Source of the DNA: Spongospora subterranea f. sp. subterranea
Taxonomy: Eukaryota; Endomyxa: Phytomyxea; Phytomyxea; Plasmodiophorida
NCBI GenBank assembly: GCA_049724395.1
Contig: JAUGWO010000182.1
Location: forward strand, 1 to 53,373
Reading direction: 5' to 3'
DNA length: 53,373 nucleotides
Each line of letters begins with the position of its first letter. The first letter of the stretch is position 1. The notes under the pieces are model-generated. The model was not told the DNA's origin and did no database searches. It saw nothing but the letters and a program-made list of their open reading frames with translations. Shown here piece after piece: positions 43,792 to 53,373 of this stretch. The translations under genes and the position numbers were made by a program.

Positions 43792-45345
43792 TTAGAGCTC
43801 CAGTCTTGTCACGAGTAAATCCAGCCAGTCAAACGCTTCCTTGCAATGCAGAATTTCGCGTTCAGAAATGATAACAGTGCGCCAACCGCATTCATTAAGG
43901 ATCCGATGTCGGAATATTGCGTCACCCCCGACACGATGTTGGTCCCTGTCGATGTAGTTTGGGCGCAACAATATTTCGATTGCAGTTTTACCGACAGCTA
44001 AAGGAATTGGCAAATTGGAGAGTGAGCAGCGAACATCCAGCTGCACTTCGTTAACCTCAAGCCGCTTAAGATGGTTGACGATCTGATCTCGGATAAAAAC
44101 TCGCTTGAAAGATGGCGAAGCAGTCTTACGGGAAACGGCAATGTGTTCTGCATGTGAAATGTCCAGAACGCATCCATTATGAATTAAGCAGAGTCGTGCT
44201 GTATCCAAAAGATCAATAACCGACGGCTCCATGGATTGACGTTTGACTGCTAGATCCCATAATGCAGCAGGAACAGATGGATCACCGTCAGAAATTAGAC
44301 AAAACCCCGATAGGGCCCAAACAATGGTTGCAAGTTCTCGATTGCGGAAACGACCTGGTTCGGCGTTGGCTGCATCCGAAATAGCGTTGAACAAAGCAGG
44401 CGAAAAGAAAGCGAGTCGAGCAAAAGCCCAGGCAGTAACGGAAATCGCATGAGCAGATTGAGTTGGCATGGATCTGATTTCCAAATCAGCAAGTTTTGCG
44501 AATAAATCAGGACTGGATTCATTTGCAGCCGCGTATGCCCATTGTATTTGGGACCTTTCGCCAAAAGAGCATTGTGAGATGAACTTCGAGCACAGAGGAG
44601 CTAACGACGCAAGAGAATATGGGGTATAGGCACGAGCGTAAACCAAGGAAGTGACGAGACCCGCGACTTCCCAAGGGCGAATGCTTGGGTCAGTTAGTGA
44701 AGCTTTCAAAGCCGACTGAAATAAAGGACGATAATGATAACGCCCATCAATAATGGTTTTCAATGACGAGGCTAAAGTACGCAGTTGACGAGGCGAAAAT
44801 GACGTTGAACCCAAAGAACGGGAGATTCGCTCAATCAACGGCTCCACGTGAGATTGGGAGACACCAGGAATGCGTCCGGCTTGCCAAAGGAACTGTGTCA
44901 GCTGAAGAGGATATAATCCGATTGAATCGTGAGCAAATCGTGAACTAGCTCTGGCGATAAATTTCGGATCGGCAGCGTCTAGAATCACCATTGACGTACA
45001 TAGTGCCTTCACGTCGTGAAGCTGCACGGCAGCGAGATTCACGGAGCCTGCCAGCTTGCGAATAAAACTGAGATCGACAGTTGAGCGTAGCCTGCCAGAA
45101 GCCATGATGAACGTCGCGATACCTTTTGAAGACGATTTGTGTATGTAAGGAGCCAGAGCATTAAGCAATGTGGAGGCAAGAATCCGATCCATTGTCAGAC
45201 AGGCATACGCCGCCGTGTATAGTGGCAGCAGCGTCGAAGCCGGCAAGCGCGCCGCGACATGAGGCAGCAGTGCATGGGCGGATTCCGGCCATAAAAGCAA
45301 CAACGACGACAATGCTGGGAATGTTAATCGAGCAGCATTGGACAT
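43792..45345 (-). CDS. RAP-domain protein with octotricopeptide-like helical repeats
   Basis: A single exon encodes 517 aa. The C-terminal 85 residues form a RAP domain (VQLDVRCSLSNLPIPLAVGK, NYIDRDQHRVGGDAIFRHRI, ECGWRTVIISEREI, AFDWLDLLVTRL). The RAP domain is a small nuclease-like fold of organelle RNA-binding proteins. The preceding region contains repeated helical pairs (EVAGLVTSLVYARAYTPYSL, AHAISVTAWAFARLAFFSPA, RELATIVWALSGFCL) like those of FASTK/OPR-type proteins. Such proteins process or stabilise mitochondrial or plastid transcripts. The N-terminus (MSNAARLTFPALSSLLLL) is hydroxylated and hydrophobic with few acids, compatible with a mitochondrial presequence. The lack of introns contrasts with neighbouring genes. 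Confidence 0.85.
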   Translation of the reverse strand: MSNAARLTFPALSSLLLLWPESAHALLPHVAARLPASTLLPLYTAAYACLTMDRILASTLLNALAPYIHKSSSKGIATFIMASGRLRSTVDLSFIRKLAGSVNLAAVQLHDVKALCTSMVILDAADPKFIARASSRFAHDSIGLYPLQLTQFLWQAGRIPGVSQSHVEPLIERISRSLGSTSFSPRQLRTLASSLKTIIDGRYHYRPLFQSALKASLTDPSIRPWEVAGLVTSLVYARAYTPYSLASLAPLCSKFISQCSFGERSQIQWAYAAANESSPDLFAKLADLEIRSMPTQSAHAISVTAWAFARLAFFSPALFNAISDAANAEPGRFRNRELATIVWALSGFCLISDGDPSVPAALWDLAVKRQSMEPSVIDLLDTARLCLIHNGCVLDISHAEHIAVSRKTASPSFKRVFIRDQIVNHLKRLEVNEVQLDVRCSLSNLPIPLAVGKTAIEILLRPNYIDRDQHRVGGDAIFRHRILNECGWRTVIISEREILHCKEAFDWLDLLVTRLEL

Positions 45346-45604
45346 TATGATTTATATCACAGATCATAAGTCATGCAGCATGGGGTAACGGCATCACAGT
45401 ATTAATTGATACAGGAGAAACGTGATGGAAGCGGTGCGCAACCCATCCGTGTGTACAATTGGTCACTGCTGAGCCTTGTCAGTGTTTGAATGGCGATAGC
45501 TGTACTGTATTAAACCGAACGAAATAGTAATCCACTTGAGATGCCTGGATGTGCGTGCTCATTGTTGTACAACACATTGCAACTTGAACAATAAGAAAAA
45601 TGTT

Positions 45605-46420
45605 TCATCCAAATTCTGGGCAATATAGTAGCTCATCTTCCAAGCACAGCTGCGTAATTTGAATAACCGATCCGAACACAAGCTTGTGTTTGAAATCCGT
45701 CCCATGTCGGAATGAACGCAGACTTTGAAATTGATTAATGCGTTTGTTGATGGTTTCATGGCACGCCATCTGGGCCTTGTGCTGTCGGTTGAACGACAAA
45801 GCAAATTTTGTAACAGGTTGTACAAACGGGGTTTTAAAAAAGCGAGCGTCTTTAAAGCCTTTGTCGGCCAAACAGCGTTCCTGAGGCTCGAGAATCGAAA
45901 TGAATTTCTCTCTCGCGATTTTTAAGTCTGGGTTGCCACCACAAGGGACACCACCTCACCACCAGATAATTTTTCTCGAAGAACATGCAACAAGATACCG
46001 AAGGCCGGCGTGGTGAAATTTGTGTGAATAATAATTCTTGTTCATTGGGCGATGCTCATTGATGAAACAGTCCACCCCATCAACGGTGCAGGATCCGTTT
46101 GATATGTTCAAATTATCCCATCTGTCAACCTGAAATGTATAATGCTTCTATAATATCGTACCAGATCCAAATTGAAGATGGACTGTATTACTTTCCAGAT
46201 TTAGTTCCTGTACGTTTTAGGCATACACCGGAACCGCGAACTCGCAACATCCTCTGTATCATATGTTGTTAAAAAATACAATGTTTATAGAAGATGTATG
46301 GGCAGGCATTTCTTCGGAAGTTCGGCGGACTCAAGCAGGATGAAGGCAAACTTTAACGCTGACCCCAAAATGGGCCCGAAACGATCGTCCGAACATCGCT
46401 GTGCCTGTATTATTGACAAT
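45605..46420 (-). pseudogene. DDE_4 (Harbinger/IS4EU-type) transposase remnant
   Basis: The minus strand reads RSFRAHFGVSVKVCL (about 46370), then CTVDGVDCFINEHRPMNKNY and SHKFHHAGLRYLVAC (about 46090-45990), GGNPDLKIAREKFISILEPQ and CLADKGFKDARFFKTPFVQP, and finally INKRINQFQSLRSFRHGTDF. The order VDG.DC.I.EP, GLRYEV, PCG..PDL and DKGY matches DDE_4 transposases common in protists. A stop interrupts the WW-GG region (about 45975) and others lie in the N-terminal part, so it is dead. It sits just upstream of the 43-bp minisatellite. Confidence 0.75.
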
Positions 46421-46695
46421 GATAAGCGATAACGCAAGGCGATGGAACAGCGGATACACCATCGTGAATAAAACACTACAGTACCGGACAGCTTAACCTG
46501 ACACACTTTGTATGGGACCCACGGGAATTTGTTTCAGAGGAAACGATTATGTGGTTTTTGTTTCAACACTCGCTGTTATTGGTTAGATCTCGGCGAGATC
46601 AACATTCTGACAGAGTTAGATTTTTTCTAAGTCAAATATTGACTGTGAAATAGAATTTCCCGTTTGTATGGTGGGCAAGGAAATTGAATTTTGTA

Positions 46696-48072
46696 TGAGT
46701 CAACTCATGTTACAATACAGTGATCGCAGCAATACGTCTACCAGTCAACTCATGTTACAATACAGTGATCGCAGCAATACGTCCCAGTCAACTCATGTTA
46801 CAATACAGTGATCGCAGCAATACGTCCCAGTCAATTTGTTACAATACAGTGATCGCAGCAATACGTCCCAGTCAACTCATGTGATCGCAGCAATACGTCC
46901 CAGTCAACTCATGTTACAATACAGTGATCGCAGCAATACGTCCCAGTCAACTCATGTTACAATACAGTGATCGCAGCAAGTACGTCCCAGTCAACTCATG
47001 TTACAATACAGTGATCGCAGCAATACGTCCCAGTCAACTCATGTTACAATACAGTGATCGCAGCAATACGTCCCAGTCAACTCATGTTACAATACAGTGA
47101 TCGCAGCAATACGTCCCAGTCAACTCATGTTACAATACAGTGATCGCAGCAATACGTCCCAGTCAACTCATGTTACAATACAGTGATCGCAGCAATACGT
47201 CCCAGTCAACTCATGTTACAATACAGTGATCGCAGCAATACGTCCCAGTCAACTCATGTTACAATCAAGCAATACGTCCCGCTCATGTTACAATACAGTG
47301 ATCGCAGCAATACGTCCCAGTCAACTCATGTTACAATACAGTGATCGCAGCAATACGTCCCAGTCAACTCATGTTACAATACAGTGATCGCAGCAATACG
47401 TCCCAGTCAACTCATGTTACAATACAGTGATCGCAGCAATACGTCCCAGTCAACTCATGTTACAATACAGTGATCGCAGCAATACGTCCCAGTCAACTCA
47501 TGTTACAATACAGTGATCGCAGCAATACGTCCCAGTCAACTCATGTTACAATACAGTGATCGCAGCAATACGTCCCAGTCAACTCATGTTACAATACAGT
47601 GATCGCAGCAATACGTCCCAGTCAACTCATGTTACAATACAGTGATCGCAGCAATACGTCCCAGTCAACTCATGTTACAATACAGTGATCGCAGCAATAC
47701 GTCCCAGTCAACTCATGTTACAATACAGTGATCGCAGCAATACGTCCCAGTCAACTCATGTTACAATACAGTGATCGCAGCAATACGTCCCAGTCAACTC
47801 ATGTTACAATACAGTGATCGCAGCAATACGTCCCAGTCAACTCATGTTACAATACAGTGATCGCAGCAATACGTCCCAATCAACTCATGTTACAATACAG
47901 TGATCGCAGCAATACGTCCCAGTCAACTCATGTTACAATACAGTGATCGCAGCAATACGTCCCAGTCAACTCATGTTACAATACAGTGATCGCAGCAATA
48001 CGTCCCAATCAACTCATGTTACAATACAGTGATCGCAGCAATACGTCCCAGTCAACTCATGTTACAATACAG
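46696..48072. repeat. 43-bp minisatellite array, about 32 units
   Basis: The unit is CAGTCAACTCATGTTACAAT then ACAGTGATCGCAGCAATACG then TCC, 43 bp, repeated head to tail over about 1.38 kb. Most units are identical. Exceptions are shortened units near 46832, 46875 and 47265, a one-base insertion near 46979 (GCAAGTACG), and a G-to-A variant (CAATCAACT) near 47878 and 48007. No open frame runs through the array. Confidence 0.97.
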
Positions 48073-49480
48073 AGACGGGTTCCGAATCAATATCCGTATC
48101 ATGGAATAGGAGCGGCCATGATGGTTAAAAATGCTCAGTGATACGTCGCCTGATCAAAATGTCAAAACCATCTGAGCCCGATTCATCTCAGCAATCGCCC
48201 TCAAAGCAAAAAAGGTAAAATTGTTCATAGTGCAACGGGTAAAGAATGAGAGGGTGAACGAGTCACCAAAGATGACATTGAAACAGATAACACGAAACCG
48301 TATTTGAAAAACCTGGGCGGTTTGAAAAACAGGGCCGTCGTGGTGAACATGACGATTGTGCAAAAGCATATGAAGAGAGTTGGGGATGGGTTATCGTCGA
48401 TTTGAAGGTTGGATCCCAAAGAGAAGTTGATGAGACTCAATGGCAATCCAACAACTGAGAATCAATCGTTAGAATTACTGGTTATTACTCATGTCAATCC
48501 GAGAGATAGGTGGGTCAAATATATCAACATCAAAAAGTTTTTGTTGTTGTACAGACTGAAATCGTAAATAAAACCGGTTTAAATGCATAAGGAACCGTGA
48601 TCGTCAACGGGACCTACCTAGTTTTAATGCTGAACTTGTATAACAGATGGAGGGTGTATCAATGTCAACAATCAATCCAGCGAACTGAGAGTAAACCTTG
48701 TGAATATGATGAATCATTCCAAAACAACCTCAAGCAAAATGTGCTTTTCCAATGGAATCAAAATCGTTGGAGATTGAGCGAAGTTGAATGAAATTCCACG
48801 ATAATGATGTTATCTTATGGGGTAATTGACTACCTAATCTGGTCCACATACAAACCCAATAGTACCCCAGGAACTCAGCTCACTTGTTCGCCTTGTTCGC
48901 ACCAATTGCCGATACGTTCTTGCTGATGAACGCCTGTTCAAATGACTGCTGTCCACCTGACACAGCCAAGATCACATATTCCTTAAACTATTTGGATCCA
49001 ATCGCCGGCTACCTGATCCTACTCCCTATAATCACTATAAACGACCAGCGTCAACTTTACAATATTCAACAGGAAAACAGCAATTGTTGGAGAGAAACAG
49101 TTAGGGATTTGTTGCGAAACTATTTGTCTTTGATCATAAATAGTTATAATTCTTGATAGACCAGCTTGGTATTAAACATGTGTGATATATGGGCACATGC
49201 ACATGGAGATTAATTGCTAATTCGTCCAATGTGATGTATAATCGATTACCACCTTTGTCGCCCTCATTAGACAAAGTGGGAGCGATTCATTTCGAAGAAG
49301 TATTCAACAATTTCCATAATACCTCCGACACTGTTCGATTAGCAAAATGAACCGAATAACTGGGCGGGCAGTCAGAAGTTTAATAATGGTCATTAATGTT
49401 CGACTAAATGATAAAGTTTTAACAATGTACTGGAAGGAGAACAGGTGGTTGGAAATTGACAATTACTGAATAGAATACCT
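48073..49480. other. Unassigned region
   Basis: No gene is supported. A short plus-strand frame at 48884-49156 and minus frames at 48154-48446 carry no recognisable motif. Composition is AT-rich compared with the host gene blocks. Confidence 0.35.
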
Positions 49481-49887
49481 GAATGAATCTAGCGATTAGA
49501 GCAGCTAATATATTAGCTGGATATGGTAGCCAATTAGCGAAACAGTAGATACCGCTACCGAATACCGAATATGATATAGCCGATAGAATCAGAAAACGGG
49601 GTCGCCCTTTCTCGTACAGATATCCAAATGCGATAGCCCCAATCGCTTCACCGGCCGAATATGAGGCCACAACCCATGAAAGGAACTGTGTTGTGCCATT
49701 CATCTGGAATAGGGACGGAATATACTGGAAATGGGTGATGGCGACATGTGAGGAGATGGGGGGATTATAGTGCCTTATGAAGATATGGCCAAAGGGATGG
49801 CATCACAACTGCAAATGATGTACAGGCAAGGAATACATTAGCACAGAACAGGATTCGGGTAATTAACGATAACGATGAGGCGGTCAT
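49481..49887 (-). pseudogene. 5' fragment of an MFS transporter gene (MFSD8-like)
   Basis: Exon 1 from 49887 encodes a first membrane helix (RILFCANVFLACTSFAVVMP then SLWPYLHK). Exon 2 (49703-49481) encodes TTQFLSWVVASYSAGEAIGA then FGYLYEKGRPRFL and two further helices, ending RFIQ at a GTATTC donor. These are the first four helices of a major facilitator of the MFSD8/SPX-MFS kind, with the G.L.D.-like loop as GYLYEKGRPR. The join between exons needs a GC donor (AAG|GCACTA). Beyond 49481 no continuation is found, so the gene is truncated or the remaining exons are lost. Confidence 0.6.
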
Positions 49888-50529
49888 GATTATTGTGATG
49901 AGTGAGGGATGATGATTATGACTGCCCTGGTCTGGCTATGCTGCCAACCTGATGACCGTCCTGGCCAAACCTCTACAGTCGTGGGCCAACTTCACTACAG
50001 GCGACTCAACCCATGAACTTTTGTTCAATGTTGTTTTCTGAGAACTCTTGTTTCGAGCGCTCTCCAGCTTTGTTGGGGGTTTCCTTTGGATCCCGGTCAG
50101 ATCATATTGCCCAATGCACCACATGCATGATGTGGGAAAACCCGATGACCCAGTTGATATCCAGGGTTGATCCGCTAACCTCTCACGTGGAACGATCAAA
50201 CAACAAAAAAGAAGTGTATGTGGATGCGGAAAACGCTAGCGACGATAACGTATAATTCTGTGAGAATCGATTCAGCGATCAAACTGAAGTTTCTCATTAT
50301 GGTCGAGTCAATGGTTCCCGGGATGTATATCTCTGTGAGAACCTATCTGAATTTGCAAACGATGCAATTCCACTTGCTTAAATTACAAGCGACATTGCTG
50401 TTGAATTTACATTTGCATCATTTGAAAAAGAACGGAAGCAATGCACATGTTTTGCGGAATGTCCTTTGGGACAAAAGAAGCTGAAATTCATTGGCTTTCT
50501 CTGCTTTCGTAGTTCGATCGTAGATGCCA

Positions 50530-52381
50530 AGGATTCGGCTGTCACTATGAATTCCAGAGAGAAAAGACATCAGCGAAGTGCCAGTGCCCATTTGCCTGAA
50601 ACAGGGATCGGAGTTATACGAATTTATTAAATCAGTACTAAGCATAATCATGAATCTGATTGATGAAGACGAGTTGCCGGCAGCTACCTCAAAACCGGTT
50701 TATTCCAGATCACGTCCGCAGTTAAATCATGGAATTGAAGCTTGGCGTGTTGAAATGCTTTCAAATGATGACACTGATCGAGCGCCTGTACATTCCTGGC
50801 ATCAACGTCACATGGACCACTCGCGATGTTCAGAACCTGCTGCAGAGGCTCGTGAGATTAACAAATTTGTAAATTTACTGAATGAAAAAAAATTCTGAGC
50901 GAATGGGAGACCAACTTCACTCTGGACGACGAGACACTCCGCCTTGAAAGAATATTTTTGGATTTCGGCAACAGAAAAGGCGAAACATCAAATTTTCAAT
51001 AACGTTCTCCAGATTGATGTCAAGACACATTGCTTTAATATGCCATTGGTTCTGTTTACTGTTATAGTTGATCGTGGCCTGGCCGTATCATGTGCCTGAC
51101 GACTGTTGTCAAATCGACGGTTTGAATCCTACGTGTTGGCCATCAGAAAGTTCCAACGTCTAGATGCCTGGACCCAGCTGTTTTGTTCACCGATGGAGAC
51201 ACAGAGTTGGCCAGGGCCATTCGTGAAATCTGGCCCCAGACAGTGCATTCGCTCTGTAGATTCCACATTGCTCAGATCATTACTCGTTCATTATCTGGGT
51301 CATTTGCGGAGCGGTTTAGGCAAATTTCTCGACGAATTCTGGCGGGTAGCTTCAATTGAGCAAGTAAACGAATTTGAGCCCGAATTTTCAGCTTTGTCAG
51401 GGACGCGGGATGTCTCAAATCTTGGCGTGCTGCAAGTAAACACAGTGGACATTGGCGGTCGCTGGTGTTTCGTCTACTTAACTGCAAGAGATGGTCAACT
51501 GTTAAATCAAGTCAGTTGTGATGCCGGAGTCGTCACTCATCCGTATCATTGACGGTTTCGATGCAGACGAAAAACGATCTGGAGAACAAGCCGCAAAATC
51601 GACACTGGCTACCAAGAATTTCCAAACCAACAAACAATCCCATGATCGAACATGCTGTACAAGAATTGACCACATATGCACAGATATTGCTGTGTCAACA
51701 ATGTTCTGTGTCGCTATCCTACACATGTATTGCTGATGTTGCTGGAGAGAGTCAGTTCCGAAACAGCCACAAGGAGTTTTCTTTCGAATTTCGGATTGTC
51801 AAGCTTGATGCTGCTGCATTTGAATAAAGTTTCTGTTCATGCTGTAAGCACATAAGGCATGGGATTGTATTTCGGCAGTTGCTGTGCTGTTTTCGCCACA
51901 ACAATATCCTGCTGTGCCCTATCGCTCTTTTCAACCAGCGCTGGATATGCGAGATACAGAAGTTGTCAACGTGCTATCCTTTTGTACCAACTCAGCCTTC
52001 CTTTGTCGAACAGTTTTTGAAAATCGAAGCGTTGATGAAATGCGTGAAGATCAACGTCCCTCAGCATTAACTGCATTGACAAAGCCAATATTGCAACGCT
52101 CAATGGGAAGCGGAAGCTCCTTTCAACTGTAAGGCCTTAATGTGTACTAGGCGAAAACATCGCAAGAAGCGACCAAGCCGCACAGCTCAATACGTTGCGA
52201 TATGGAACCCGCTGAAAAGTTCGATGCGAAGGTCGACCCAAAGACTGGAAACAAGCAGTACATGAGCGTAATTGAGAAACAGCAAAGCAAGAATTGGAAG
52301 CAAAAAGGTGGCACGTGTTCCATGTGCGGTGAACAATGGCATAATTCCAGGACATGTTGCACAATCAATGACGGCCAATAA
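50530..52381 (+). pseudogene. FAR1/MULE-type transposase with zinc knuckle
   Basis: Plus-strand pieces run in the order expected for a MULE/FAR1 transposase. IERLYIPGINVTWTTRDVQN (about 50780) resembles the region before the core. AKHQIFNNVLQIDVKTHCFN then MPLVLFTVIVDRGLAVS (about 50980-51090) comes next. The core segment VLFTDGDTELARAIREIWPQ then HSLCRFHIAQII (about 51180-51290) follows. Near the end is a CCHC zinc knuckle, CSMCGEQWHNSRTC, in a frame ending at 52381. Frame changes and stops lie between the pieces, for example near 51100 and 51355, so it is inactive. An acidic coding-like stretch at about 50210-50340 (ENRFSDQTEVSHYGRVNGSR) may be its N-terminus. Confidence 0.65.
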
Positions 52382-52918
52382 TGTCAGCAACCCTTTACGG
52401 CTGCCTGGAATCAAGTTGGCAAATTGGTTGCCCGCGTAGCAGAGTCGTTATTGTTATCATGGCCTGTTCAGAGAGTTAACAATGGATTATGAGGGTGTCA
52501 TTATCGTGTACTTCATTGCGGATCAGGTCGTGATTAACCCCAAACGATCGGCCATATTCACACCATTGACCACCCAGGCCCCATACTCCAACTATTCACA
52601 ATCCATTACCGTAATTAACAATCTAATCACCATTTCATGTTAGCGAACCCCCCATTTAATATGTTAGGCCAATGTTTGTTTCACAGAAACATCACCAATA
52701 TTCCTCAACAAAAAGTCACAACAGATTCGGTAAGAGTCTATTGAGGATATTTCATTGTCACTATTCGATATCGTCCTTAATGACAACCGATTGAGTGCCA
52801 AAAGAGTGGAATCTGCTCAGAACCTTTGGTCTAAGGGTCAACGGTAGAGAAAGCCATGCTGTGCACCAGAAGTGCAGCGGTTTCAGCAAGGCTTATTTAC
52901 TAATAAACCTCAGAGCAA
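52382..52918. other. Short unassigned stretch
   Basis: I see no gene or repeat here. It separates the MULE remnant from the terminal hairpin. Confidence 0.4.
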
Positions 52919-53358
52919 TCGCCCAACTAATTCGTAATGGGTATGACACTGACTAAGATTGTTCATCTGCAAATTCATGATCATAATGATCGACCTGATT
53001 GCTCGGCAAGATCCCGTTTTCTCACGACCATTCATGACACAAGCCATACACCTGACAAATTTCCCCGTCTAAACCGACCAACGATCTCTCGACTCATTCA
53101 TCAGGTAATGTCCAATGGGCTCTGCTTCCTGTCCGATTGCCATTTTGAGATTGCCTATCGAAAGGCTTCACGACTACCATTGCAAATGCACTGTCGCGAC
53201 ACCCGTTGACAACTGATTCCACCAATTATGTCAAGTGTCTGAATAGTGTCATGAATGTTTGTGGGGTGCTGCCGAGCAAGCCGGACCATCATTCTGATGA
53301 GGAATTGGAGATGAACAATATTATTCAGTATCACGCCCATTACGAGTTGGTTGGGCGA
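52919..53358. repeat. Foldback (hairpin) repeat, about 440 bp
   Basis: The left arm begins TCGCCCAACTAATTCGTAAT (52919) and continues GGGTATGACACTGACTAAGA. The right arm, read on the minus strand from 53358, is TCGCCCAACCAACTCGTAAT then GGGCGTGATACTGAATAATA. The arms match over about 140 bp at roughly 75% with a 150-bp centre. It looks like a long-TIR MITE or foldback element. Confidence 0.8.
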
Positions 53359-53373
53359 GTGTTCGAGATTTAT

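Noticed and set aside
46696-48072. Regular repeats could suggest a CRISPR array
   Set aside because: The units are directly contiguous with no unique spacers, and the surroundings are eukaryotic with spliced genes; it is a minisatellite.

Overview
The window is nuclear DNA from a repeat-rich, intron-bearing unicellular eukaryote. Host genes are small, closely spaced and cut by GT-AG introns, mostly about 45-80 nt. The transposase relatives I recognise are the kinds found in fungi, oomycetes and other protists. A plasmodiophorid-like rhizarian or similar protist would fit, but the sequence does not settle the lineage.

Layout. 0-6 kb is a mobile-element graveyard: a Ty1/copia pol fossil running off the left edge, a tRNA-like repeat, a 17-bp minisatellite, a pogo-like DNA transposon whose transposase C-terminal half is inverted, and a Ty3/gypsy chromodomain remnant. 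6.5-13.5 kb is a giant imperfect inverted repeat. It carries two tail-to-tail paralogues of an unrecognised, signal-peptide-bearing, many-exon gene. 14-20 kb holds remains of a PIF/Harbinger transposase, hairpin repeats, a fungal-type MULE/GCM-like transposase and other decayed frames.

20.9-25.2 kb is a GC-rich host block on the minus strand: a DUF4833 protein, a WW-DH-PH-FYVE RhoGEF and, only 23 bp further on, a second DH-PH RhoGEF. 26.3-32.7 kb has a small membrane protein gene, a copia fossil interrupted by nested inverted repeats, an unrecognised three-exon gene, NC2-beta (Dr1) and a small TPR protein. 34.5-36 kb is a piggyBac-like transposase remnant. 36.2-37.3 kb is a six-exon HEMK2-type methyltransferase, 40.4-42.3 kb a neurochondrin-family gene, and 43.8-45.3 kb a single-exon RAP-domain gene.

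The last 8 kb is mobile or repetitive again: a DDE_4 transposase remnant, a 1.4-kb array of a 43-bp minisatellite, a 5' piece of an MFS transporter gene, a FAR1/MULE-type transposase with a zinc knuckle, and a terminal hairpin repeat.

The host genes look like unrelated housekeeping or signalling genes: transcription repression, translation-factor methylation, Rho signalling and organelle RNA. They do not form a pathway. The most unusual object is the inverted pair of secreted-protein genes, in which every intron I could trace lies in phase 1.
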